Assembly: GCA_014859965.1 (NCBI GenBank)
Contig: JACZKQ010000086.1
Location: 1 to 56,890, forward strand
DNA length: 56,890 nucleotides
Origin: Phycisphaerae bacterium
GTDB taxonomy: Bacteria; Planctomycetota; Phycisphaerae; Sedimentisphaerales; Anaerohalosphaeraceae
Reading direction: 5' to 3'
How positions within the stretch are numbered: the stretch's first letter is position 1; each line of letters starts with the position of its first letter. Shown one piece after another: positions 1-6,992 of this stretch. The notes under the pieces are model-generated. The model searched no databases. It was given only the letters and a program-made list of their open reading frames with translations, and was not told the origin of the DNA. The translations under genes were made by a program, and so were the position numbers.

Positions 1-660
1 AAATGCCCGCCATTCGTCGCCGGCGTCGGGCATCCGGCCCCATGACGTGTTCTCTGCCTGTGAACCAAAGTCAGATACGCAGTCCACAAGACGACCCGCA
101 GAATCAAACAGCGCAATGTCTTCGCCGCCGCCAGCCGCCAGTTTGAACCCAAGGTGCAAGGCGCCTTCGCCAGGCTCCCCATCCGCCCACAGCACCAGAT
201 AACCGCCCCCGGGAATCGTTGTCTGCTCCGGCACACCAGCCGGAATCCGGTGAGGCGACAGGTCGGCCAACTCGTCGGTCAAGAACATCCCCCCTATGTC
301 GATTGGCTCCGTGCCGTAGTTGTAGATCTCTATCCAGTCGTCATCGTCTCCGAATGCATCGAAGAGGAAGCCCTTATTGTCGGCCATGAACTCGTTGATT
401 ACCAAAGTAACCCGCTGGCCCCGCGTCCGCCACTGCGCCGCCAGGATCGCAAAATCTTCAAGCGACACGCCCGCAATTCCGTCGAGATCGGCCGACCCGC
501 CCGGCACATCCAGCCACTGCGAGCCAAAGACCGCCAGGTCAGCCAAATCCACCACACAATCACTGTTAAGGTCAGCCGACGGACAGTCAGCCAGGACGGG
601 CACCCACGAAAAAATGGTTGTCATTACGGTAAACGCCAGCGTTGATACAAGACGAGACAT
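1..660 (-). CDS. Secreted dockerin-like / lamin-tail-domain protein, 3' part outside the window
   Basis: The frame is open from an ATG at 660 down to the window edge (220 codons, no stop), so the gene continues beyond position 1. A strong ribosome site (AAGGAGG, about 666-672) supports the start. The first ~29 residues form a signal peptide. Next comes a planctomycete-type dockerin-like pair of loops (residues ~33-80: DLNSDCVVDLADL and then DLDGIAGVSLEDF), followed by a lamin-tail domain (INEFMADN, DDWIEIYNYGTEPIDIGGM, ending near GRMPDAG). The order signal, dockerin-like, lamin tail matches part of the CotH protein at 35080-40167, so the missing part may be a CotH-kinase module; this is an inference. 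It is probably exported and surface-attached or released. Confidence 0.8.
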   Translation of the reverse strand, partial: MSRLVSTLAFTVMTTIFSWVPVLADCPSADLNSDCVVDLADLAVFGSQWLDVPGGSADLDGIAGVSLEDFAILAAQWRTRGQRVTLVINEFMADNKGFLFDAFGDDDDWIEIYNYGTEPIDIGGMFLTDELADLSPHRIPAGVPEQTTIPGGGYLVLWADGEPGEGALHLGFKLAAGGGEDIALFDSAGRLVDCVSDFGSQAENTSWGRMPDAGDEWRAF

Positions 661-1276
661 ACTTTCCTCCTTCAGATATGAAATCCTGGTGGACAGAAGA
701 ATTCTGCTTCAGGAAAGACTCTTCAAGTTTGTAGGCTCTGCTCGAGCAATAAAAATGTTTCGCGGTGTCTTTTTATATCAAAAGCATCAACACAGGCTTT
801 GTGACTCGGTTCTCAGAAATCCGATATGCGATCCCCCTCTTTATAAGCCCCTCCCCGTTGTCAAGATCTTCTGAGGTGTGAAACCACGGAGTAGTAGTGC
901 ACAATACAGCCATCTAAACATAAACTGAACCACCCTTCTCCTGTAACTGCACGGATCCCCGGTGAACCGCTCCGATAAAAGCTATTCTTCGACATTAGAA
1001 TAACGATCCTGAACCACAGATATTCATCTTATATCATTTTTTCATTTCAGAATCAAGCAAATACATGCAAGGTTATAGTCTGCGGCAGCCTCGGATGAGG
1101 TCTCTAAGGTGCAATTGCGATCCTGTTGCGTCCACGCATAACAGTCCGGTTCAGGTATCACCAACATGCTCACGGTGCAACAACGGTACAAGGATTGAAA
1201 TAATTCGAACCACATGCTACAATGTACAATCTATTGTGCACTATGACATCCCTGAATTTGCTCAAAGGGAGGATAT
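661..1276. other. Intergenic region between divergent secreted-protein genes
   Basis: This stretch separates the leftward lamin-tail gene from the rightward beta-helix gene. I see no convincing gene: the short open frames lack ribosome sites and recognisable protein features. The right end holds a good sigma-70-type promoter (separate entry). On the left the leftward gene has only its ribosome site; a possible leftward -35 and -10 near 840-864 are too close together to accept. Confidence 0.6.
1195..1223 (+). promoter_or_regulatory. Sigma-70-type promoter for the beta-helix gene
   Basis: TTGAAA at 1195-1200, a 17-base spacer, then TACAAT at 1218-1223. An inverted repeat ACAAT-CT-ATTGT (1226-1237) lies at the expected transcription start and could be an operator. 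The start codon is 54 bases downstream of the -10 box. Confidence 0.55.
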
Positions 1277-3391
1277 GTGAAAACCGCAAGCAATTACGTA
1301 TTGTTTTGGGCAAGCCTGGCCATCCTTACTGCCGGTGTCGTGCGTGCGGGGGACTTGATCGTCGCGGGCGAGGATTGGCGGTATTTCAAAGGCATCGTCG
1401 CGCCCAGCGACCCGCTCGACGCATGGAAAGAACCGAACTTCGACGATACGCTGTGGGAGACCGGCCCCAGTGGCTTTGGATTTGGCGACAATGACGATGC
1501 AACCGAGCTAAATGACATGCAGGGCAATTACACCACTGTGTACATCCGCAAGGAGTTCACGATTTCAGGTGTTTCCCCCGACGCAATCGTTCAGCTTGTC
1601 ATTGACTACGACGATGGCTTTATTGCGTATATCAACGGCGACAAAGTCGCGCAGGAACATGTCACTGTCGATCCCTCCACCGGCAAACGCACCGTCACAT
1701 CGCACGAGGCCGGAACGCCCCAGGTGATTCCTTTAGGGACAGTCGCTGAGGTGCTGCATGATGGAGTGAACCTTATCGCGATCGAAGGCCACAATGTATC
1801 GTTGAGCAGTACCGACTTTTCGTTGATTCCGGCGCTTCGGACCATGGGCGATATGGTTTTGACGCAGGACACGACGTGGTCGGGTAAGGTGTTTCTGGAT
1901 GATAACATCGTCGTTGCCAATGGGGTGGTGCTGGACGTGACGCCTGGCACGACGGTCGCAATGAACAACGGCGTTTCCATCAAGGTATATGGGCAACTGC
2001 TGGCCGATGGCATAGCAAGCGACCCGATTCGGTTCACGCGGTCCGCCCCCGGCGCACGGTGGGACCAGATACTGTTCGTCCAGGCCGACGACAGTCGCCT
2101 GATCAACTGTATCTTCGAGTTCGCAGACAGCGCAGGCGACCACAAGAACTATTATGACAATGATTGCGATGCCCAGACGCCCTTTCAATCCCGCTCATAC
2201 AGTGAGGCGATCACCGCCGTGGCGACCCACCTCGATATCGAAGGCTGCACGTTTCAGCACCTCCCGGACGACCAGGTCAATGGCGAAGGCGACGCCATCG
2301 CCATTATCTCCGACGACCCCGATCACCCCGGCGAGGCCAGTGCCCGGATCATCGGTTGCAGTTTTCTCGGCATCGGCCAGGGCATTCACACGCGATATTC
2401 ATACGTGCTTGTAGAGGATTGTTTCTTCACCGGACATAACGGCGACAATGACGATATAGACCTGTACGGCGAAAGCATGCCTCCGCCGATGATTCGCAAC
2501 AATGTTTTGCTCAGCCCGGGCCATGATGATATGATCAACCCCACGCGGTGCTCGGCCATCATCATCGGCAACATTATCGGGAATTGCGACGATCACGGCA
2601 TTGTGCTGCGAGACAAGTGCTCCCCGGTTTTGATCAACAACGTGATCTTCAACTGCAACAGTGCGGCAATCGCGATTCAGAACCAATGCGACGCCCTGCT
2701 GATCAACAACACTATCTACAATTGCGGTCGGGGGATACGCTTCTTCGATCACACCGGGCGCTGGGGCCCACCCTACTGCCTGTTTCCGGGCAGCGGAAAG
2801 GCCACCGTGATAAACTGTATCATCCGCAATTGCCCGATTACCCTCGCGTTGACCGACAGCCCCTACAGCGGCGATCGGGGCTCACACGCCACGGTGAGCT
2901 ACTGCAATGTCGAAGGAGGACAGAGCAGGACGTCGGTATCGGGGTATTCAACGTTGACATGGGGTGAAGGTAACATCGATGCCGATCCGCTGTTTGTCAA
3001 TGCCGCCGGAGGCGACTTTCATTTAAAGTCTGAGGCGGGCCGTTGGGATGCGACGGTCGAGGCATGGGTTTTTGACAGTGCCACCAGCCCCTGTATTGAC
3101 GCCGGGGACCCGGTCGACCTGAACTGGATGGCAGAATTGTGGCCGCACGGCGGTCGGATCAACATGGGTGTCTACGGTGGCACGCCGCAGGCAAGTATGT
3201 CTCTGTCCGGCACGGGCAATGCGGCGGATCTGGACCACGACGACATTGTAGGCATATCGGATTTGATGCGGTTTGCTGAAGACTGGCCCGTTGCGACGGT
3301 CCTGCTGAGCACGGACCTGGACCGAAACGGACGGGTGGACCTGGCAGATTTTGTCATCATTGCACAGAATTGGTCTAGCCGGCAACCTTAG
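1277..3391 (+). CDS. Secreted right-handed beta-helix protein with C-terminal dockerin-like domain
   Basis: A GTG start at 1277 follows AAAGGGAGG (1264-1272). Residues 1-24 are a signal peptide ending near VRAGD. Residues ~28-190 look like a jelly-roll carbohydrate-binding-type domain (EDWRYFKGIVAPSDP, FGFGDNDDAT, YIRKEFTI). Residues ~215-560 contain asparagine-rich strands of the parallel beta-helix type (IIGNIIGNCDDHGIVL, LINNVIFNCNSAAI, LINNTIYNCGRGI), as in polysaccharide lyases and right-handed beta-helix proteins. The C-terminus (~650-700) has two dockerin-like calcium loops (DLDHDDIVGISDL, DLDRNGRVDLADF). It is probably an extracellular polysaccharide-binding or -cleaving protein; I cannot assign a lyase family or substrate. 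It appears to be transcribed alone. Confidence 0.8.
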   Translation: MKTASNYVLFWASLAILTAGVVRAGDLIVAGEDWRYFKGIVAPSDPLDAWKEPNFDDTLWETGPSGFGFGDNDDATELNDMQGNYTTVYIRKEFTISGVSPDAIVQLVIDYDDGFIAYINGDKVAQEHVTVDPSTGKRTVTSHEAGTPQVIPLGTVAEVLHDGVNLIAIEGHNVSLSSTDFSLIPALRTMGDMVLTQDTTWSGKVFLDDNIVVANGVVLDVTPGTTVAMNNGVSIKVYGQLLADGIASDPIRFTRSAPGARWDQILFVQADDSRLINCIFEFADSAGDHKNYYDNDCDAQTPFQSRSYSEAITAVATHLDIEGCTFQHLPDDQVNGEGDAIAIISDDPDHPGEASARIIGCSFLGIGQGIHTRYSYVLVEDCFFTGHNGDNDDIDLYGESMPPPMIRNNVLLSPGHDDMINPTRCSAIIIGNIIGNCDDHGIVLRDKCSPVLINNVIFNCNSAAIAIQNQCDALLINNTIYNCGRGIRFFDHTGRWGPPYCLFPGSGKATVINCIIRNCPITLALTDSPYSGDRGSHATVSYCNVEGGQSRTSVSGYSTLTWGEGNIDADPLFVNAAGGDFHLKSEAGRWDATVEAWVFDSATSPCIDAGDPVDLNWMAELWPHGGRINMGVYGGTPQASMSLSGTGNAADLDHDDIVGISDLMRFAEDWPVATVLLSTDLDRNGRVDLADFVIIAQNWSSRQP

Positions 3392-3687
3392 CCTCGCTGG
3401 TGTTCCAGTGTTTCTATTTTGGCCGGGGCTCTCAGAACTTCCTGGTGTCATCACACGGCGGCTGATCGTCCTGTCCCGACAGAGCTTTGCTTTACAGAAT
3501 TGAATCCGACTCCCACAGATCTTCTTTAACGGCAGACCTCTTTGATCAACAATCGCGGGTTATCCCGGACTCTTTTTGGCCAACTGGCTCGCTGTGGAGA
3601 CAAAATGGAGACAGCCAATGCTACCCTTATACGCAGTGGGAAAATTTTTCGCGCGCGAGCCATTTTCTCCTTGCGCCCTCTTTTATA
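3392..3687. other. Spacer between beta-helix gene and insertion sequence
   Basis: No convincing gene or strong terminator is visible. A short CTGG/CCAG hairpin with a weak T-rich tail follows the beta-helix stop but is too small to call. Confidence 0.5.
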
Positions 3688-3697
3688 GTGTGGCATA
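3688..3697 (+). repeat. Left terminal inverted repeat of the IS630 element
   Basis: GTGTGGCATA, preceded by TA (3686-3687), the target dinucleotide of IS630/Tc1-type elements. It lies 25 bases upstream of the transposase start. Confidence 0.6.
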
Positions 3698-3722
3698 CTT
3701 CCTGAAAAACGAAAGGAGTGCC

Positions 3723-4235
3723 ATGCACGTCAAGAAACGGAACGCTGGGGACCTGCAGGAGCTAAAGGCAAGAGCCCGGAGTGAAACTCGTGCCAAGCAG
3801 CGTGATCGGTGCAGGGCGGCGGCCTTGGCCTTGGAGGGCTGCAAGACCGAATCCATCATGGAGATGCTGGGCCGCAGCAAGAACTTCGTCCAGCGTTGGA
3901 GTTATGCGTATCGCGACGGCGGTGTCGAAGCCATCGCCGCCAAGCGTCAGACCGGCCGGCCGACCAAGCTGCCCCGTCAGAAAGAATCCCACCTGACTCA
4001 ACGTATCCTGGCCGGTCCGACCGAAGCCGATAATGGCGTGTGTGTCCTTCGCGGTAAGGATGTGCAGCAGATCCTCGAGAAAGAGTTCGGTGTCCAGTAT
4101 ACGCTTTTCGGCGTCTATGACCTGATGCACCGTCTGGGGCTTTCCTGCCTGAAACCCCGGCCTCGACACCGGAAGAATGACCCCGAAACGATGCAAAAAT
4201 GGCTGGAGCAGGCCCCCCTTTTGTCCAGCACGTAA
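3723..4235 (+). CDS. IS630-family transposase, N-terminal frame (orfA)
   Basis: 170 residues from the ATG at 3723, preceded by GAAAGGAG (3710-3717). It has a helix-turn-helix DNA-binding region (residues ~20-80: CKTESIMEMLGRSKNFVQRW), an RQTGRPTKL linker typical of the family, and a second winged-helix segment (VQYTLFGVYDLMHRLGLS). The frame ends at 4235 just after a C6T4 run (4213-4222). The catalytic domain continues in the -1 frame. An open frame extends further upstream, but the ribosome site and family length favour 3723. Confidence 0.8.
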   Translation: MHVKKRNAGDLQELKARARSETRAKQRDRCRAAALALEGCKTESIMEMLGRSKNFVQRWSYAYRDGGVEAIAAKRQTGRPTKLPRQKESHLTQRILAGPTEADNGVCVLRGKDVQQILEKEFGVQYTLFGVYDLMHRLGLSCLKPRPRHRKNDPETMQKWLEQAPLLSST

Positions 4236-4771
4236 GAAACGAAAATCCCGACAAAAAGATCGAAGTCTGGTTCCAGGATGAAGCGCGAATCGGCCAGCAG
4301 GGAACGCTAACGAACGTCTGGGCTCCCAAAGGATCACGGCCGACGGCGGTCAAGCAGACCGAGTATGATTGGGTATACATTTTTGGCGCCGCTAATCCAA
4401 GCACAGGTAAATCATCCGCTCTCATTGCCCCGACGGTCAACACCGAATACATGAATCATCATCTACGATTCATTAGTAAAGAGGCCGGAGAGGATGTGCA
4501 CGTGGTGCTGGTTCTGGATCAGGCGGGCTGGCATACCGCCAAGAACCTGACGGTGCCGGCGAACATTACGCTGTTGCATCTGCCCGCATACAGCCCCGAA
4601 CTGAATCCAATCGAACGGCTCTGGGCCTATCTGAAGAGCCACTACCTGAGCAACCGCGTGTACACAAATTACAAGGAAATATTACAAGCCGGAACCCTCG
4701 CATGGAACAAAATGACACCGCAGGTCTTCTGCTCAATATGCCACACAACCTGGGCCATGCACGAGATTTAA
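4199..4771 (+). CDS. IS630-family transposase, catalytic frame (orfB)
   Basis: The DDE catalytic domain lies in the -1 frame relative to orfA. With numbering from the ATG at 4199, the acidic triad is D27 (FQDEARIG), D107 (VLDQAGWH) and E139 (NPIERLW). The 31-residue spacing between the last two is usual for the family. A full transposase would need a -1 slip on CCC codons inside the C6 run at 4213-4218. This may be programmed frameshifting, as reported for some IS630-type elements, or an inactivating mutation. The ATG at 4199 has no ribosome site, so independent translation is unlikely. Confidence 0.75.
   Translation: MAGAGPPFVQHVRNENPDKKIEVWFQDEARIGQQGTLTNVWAPKGSRPTAVKQTEYDWVYIFGAANPSTGKSSALIAPTVNTEYMNHHLRFISKEAGEDVHVVLVLDQAGWHTAKNLTVPANITLLHLPAYSPELNPIERLWAYLKSHYLSNRVYTNYKEILQAGTLAWNKMTPQVFCSICHTTWAMHEI
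4737..4746 (-). repeat. Right terminal inverted repeat of the IS630 element
   Basis: TATGCCACAC, the exact complement of the left repeat. It lies inside the last codons of the transposase (SICHTTW) and is followed by AA rather than TA. Confidence 0.5.
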
Positions 4772-4971
4772 TCCAGAAGCGTATAAGCATTGATATAGCA
4801 AAGACTTACGACGATTCCTCAGAACTACGGGGCGTCAAACGGGGCGTTTTTGCCTGTGACGCAGGGGCTTTCGACCCTGACCTTCAGACTGTTGTCGAGC
4901 GATGGGACACCATGCCGCAACACGTCCGGCAGACGATCATGCTACTCACAAAGGCCGACGGTCAAGGGTAA
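4772..4971 (+). pseudogene. Possible 3' remnant of an unidentified gene beside the IS
   Basis: One frame stays open to a stop at 4971 and ends in a segment (AFDPDLQTVVERWDTMPQHV, then RQTIMLLTKA) that resembles the conserved tail seen on some site-specific recombinases or similar accessory proteins. No start codon or ribosome site belongs to this stretch alone, so it would be a fragment left by the insertion. The family resemblance is from memory and weak, so this is a tentative call. Confidence 0.25.
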
Positions 4972-5279
4972 ATTGCACGAGGGCAATTTGAGTCCATATG
5001 CCAGTAAGGTATCAAGAAAACGCCGCATGTCTCTGACGTTGTGAACTGTATGTCGAGATGCCCAGGCTTGACTGCCGTGATTGCCCTGTAATGCCAGACT
5101 GCCGCATCTGGAATTTGCCACCGACCGTGTCCATCACAGCCGGTAGTGCTGCGGCATCCTATAACTATAAAATGCACCCCATGTTCTCATGCGCGTGTTC
5201 GGCGGTTGTAAGTAGTTTCTTAAAAATGGCTTACGGCTTCCTCACTCATATTTATATGTAGATCGGGCCATTTGCACCC
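4972..5279. other. Spacer upstream of the left sugar operon
   Basis: No convincing gene is visible. Short open frames here have atypical composition and no ribosome sites. The promoter and operator of the kinase operon begin at 5280. Confidence 0.5.
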
Positions 5280-5308
5280 TTGACATGGAGGCATGGAATT
5301 GCGACAAT
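5280..5308 (+). promoter_or_regulatory. Promoter of the left sugar operon
   Basis: Perfect -35 TTGACA at 5280-5285, a 17-base spacer, and -10 GACAAT at 5303-5308 (4 of 6 matches). The three-heptamer operator starts 9 bases downstream of the -10 box. A leader of about 90 bases precedes the kinase start codon. Confidence 0.6.
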
Positions 5309-5316
5309 TAGAGCAT

Positions 5317-5341
5317 ATGAACAATCATGAACAAATGTGCA
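5317..5341 (+). promoter_or_regulatory. Candidate SorC-family operator, left operon
   Basis: Three direct heptamers: ATGAACA (5317-5323), ATGAACA (5327-5333) and ATGTGCA (5335-5341), with starts 10 and 8 bases apart. The same three-heptamer layout with the same spacing occurs in opposite orientation at 15091-15115, next to the SorC-type regulator gene. Its place over the expected transcription start suggests repression. Confidence 0.6.
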
Positions 5342-5402
5342 CGCCACAACGAACGACTTGGAAAATGGAGCGACGGCGCCACCGGTTTAACGGAATGACC
5401 AA

Positions 5403-6944
5403 ATGTATCTCTTAGGAACAGACTACGGGACCGGAGGAGCCAAGGCCACGATTATCGATACGAAGGGCACTGTCCTCAGCTACGCCTTTGAGGAATACCC
5501 CATTTTGACTCCCCACCCCGGCTGGTCGGAGCACGACCCTCACTTGTATTGGCAAGTCGCCTGTCGCATCATTGGCAAAGCAATCGCTGAGGCCGGGGTG
5601 AATGCCAGGGACATAAAGGGCGTGGCGGTTTCCTCGGCCTTGCCCTCGCTGGTCCTTGTGGACGCAAGCGGCAACCCGATCAACAACGCATATAACCTGA
5701 TGGACAAACGGGCAACCGGCGAGGTTCAATGGATCAAGGATAATGTCGGCGAGGAACGGATTTTTGAGATCTCCAAGAACCGGCTCGACGACCACCCCGC
5801 TTTGGTGAACCTCATGTGGGAAAAGGCCCACCGGCGGCAGGATTTCGCGAGGATTGACAAGGCCTTGACCATTGACGGCTTCATCACCCTGAAACTGACG
5901 GGCCGGGCGACATGCCACTACTCGGGTGCGGCCTTTTATGGCGTTGCCTACGATCTGCTGCGTCGGAAATTCGATAAAGATCTCATGGAGAGGATCGGGA
6001 TCAGCCCGGATGTGCTGCCGGATCTGTACCGCTGCGAGCAGATCGCAGGCGAAGTGACGGCCGCGGCCGCCGAGGCGACGGGACTCGCCGCCGGAACGCC
6101 GGTGGCGGCGGGCCAGGTAGACTGCAACGCCGGGTGGATCGGGGCCGGAGCCATTGAAGAAGGCGATATCCAGATGAATCTGGGGACCTGCGGGAATTTC
6201 GGTATCGTCCACAGGGACACTGAATTTCACCGCAGCATGATCGCCTTCGCCTACACGACGGATTCGGAGAACACGTACATCACGGTCCCAACCACCACAA
6301 CCGGGGGCCAGCTCATTCGCTATATGAGGGATAATTTTTATCCGCTCGAACTGACCCGTGAAAAACAGACCGGCGTCGACACATACGATCTGATCAACCA
6401 GGAGGCCCAGGCGGTGCCGCCCGGCAGCGAAGGGCTCCTCGTCCTGCCTTACCTGATGGGCGAGCGAACACCGATCTGGGACGTGTACGCACGAGGGACG
6501 ATCTTCGGGCTTTCGATAAACCACACACGAGGCCACGTCATCCGTGCGATGATGGAGTCTGTGGCGTATGCACTGTACGATTCCTTCGATCTGATCAAGC
6601 AGACGGGGCGGAAGATCAATACGCCGATCGTTCTGAACGAAGGCGGCGCCAAGAGCCCGCTGTGGCGTCGGGTTATCACCGACGTCTTCGACGTTCCGAC
6701 GGTCCTCGTAAAACGTCGGACCGGCGCGCCGTATGGCGACGCGATTCTGGCAGGCGTGGCGACCGGCCTGTTCAAGGACTTCTCCGTCGCGCGGCAGTGG
6801 ACCGAGTATATCGAGCCGATGGCGCCCGACCCGACGCGCCATGAGATTTACATGGCGTATTTCGCCCTGTACAAGCGCCTGTATGGGCACGTCCGCGACG
6901 ACTACCGTACCTTGGCGTCCCTGCGGGAAAAATACCATCGGTGA
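5403..6944 (+). CDS. FGGY-family carbohydrate kinase (xylulokinase-like)
   Basis: 513 residues, normal length for the family. The N-terminal ATPase-fold motif is [17 protein letters not shown] (residues 3-19). The substrate-side segment NAYNLMDKR, the [10 protein letters not shown] segment with the conserved aspartate, and the C-terminal [11 protein letters not shown] and [11 protein letters not shown] motifs are all present. The family phosphorylates pentuloses, polyols and related sugars with ATP in the cytoplasm. The exact substrate cannot be read from the sequence. It is first in the left operon, 48 bases before the secreted glycosidase-like gene. The ribosome site is weak. It is one of three FGGY kinases in the region and clearly differs from the glycerol-kinase-like one at 30646. 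Confidence 0.85.
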   Translation: MYLLGTDYGTGGAKATIIDTKGTVLSYAFEEYPILTPHPGWSEHDPHLYWQVACRIIGKAIAEAGVNARDIKGVAVSSALPSLVLVDASGNPINNAYNLMDKRATGEVQWIKDNVGEERIFEISKNRLDDHPALVNLMWEKAHRRQDFARIDKALTIDGFITLKLTGRATCHYSGAAFYGVAYDLLRRKFDKDLMERIGISPDVLPDLYRCEQIAGEVTAAAAEATGLAAGTPVAAGQVDCNAGWIGAGAIEEGDIQMNLGTCGNFGIVHRDTEFHRSMIAFAYTTDSENTYITVPTTTTGGQLIRYMRDNFYPLELTREKQTGVDTYDLINQEAQAVPPGSEGLLVLPYLMGERTPIWDVYARGTIFGLSINHTRGHVIRAMMESVAYALYDSFDLIKQTGRKINTPIVLNEGGAKSPLWRRVITDVFDVPTVLVKRRTGAPYGDAILAGVATGLFKDFSVARQWTEYIEPMAPDPTRHEIYMAYFALYKRLYGHVRDDYRTLASLREKYHR

Positions 6945-6992
6945 GAGTGGATCGATTTTTTTTGGTGAGCCCAATATGACAAGGAGCGGAGT

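Larger units (their letters stand above)
3688..4771 (+). mobile_element. IS630-family insertion sequence
   Basis: About 1.06-1.08 kb holding a two-frame transposase with IS630-type (DDE_3) catalytic motifs. A perfect 10-base inverted repeat, GTGTGGCATA at 3688-3697 and its complement at 4737-4746, marks the probable ends. The left repeat is preceded by TA, the usual IS630 target, but the right repeat is followed by AA, and the second reading frame runs 25 bases past it. The right boundary is therefore uncertain, or that end has mutated. I see no second copy in the window. Confidence 0.8.

Noticed and set aside
1065..1280. Short plus-strand open frame before the beta-helix gene
   Set aside because: It spans the promoter region, has no ribosome site and its translation shows no signal or family features.
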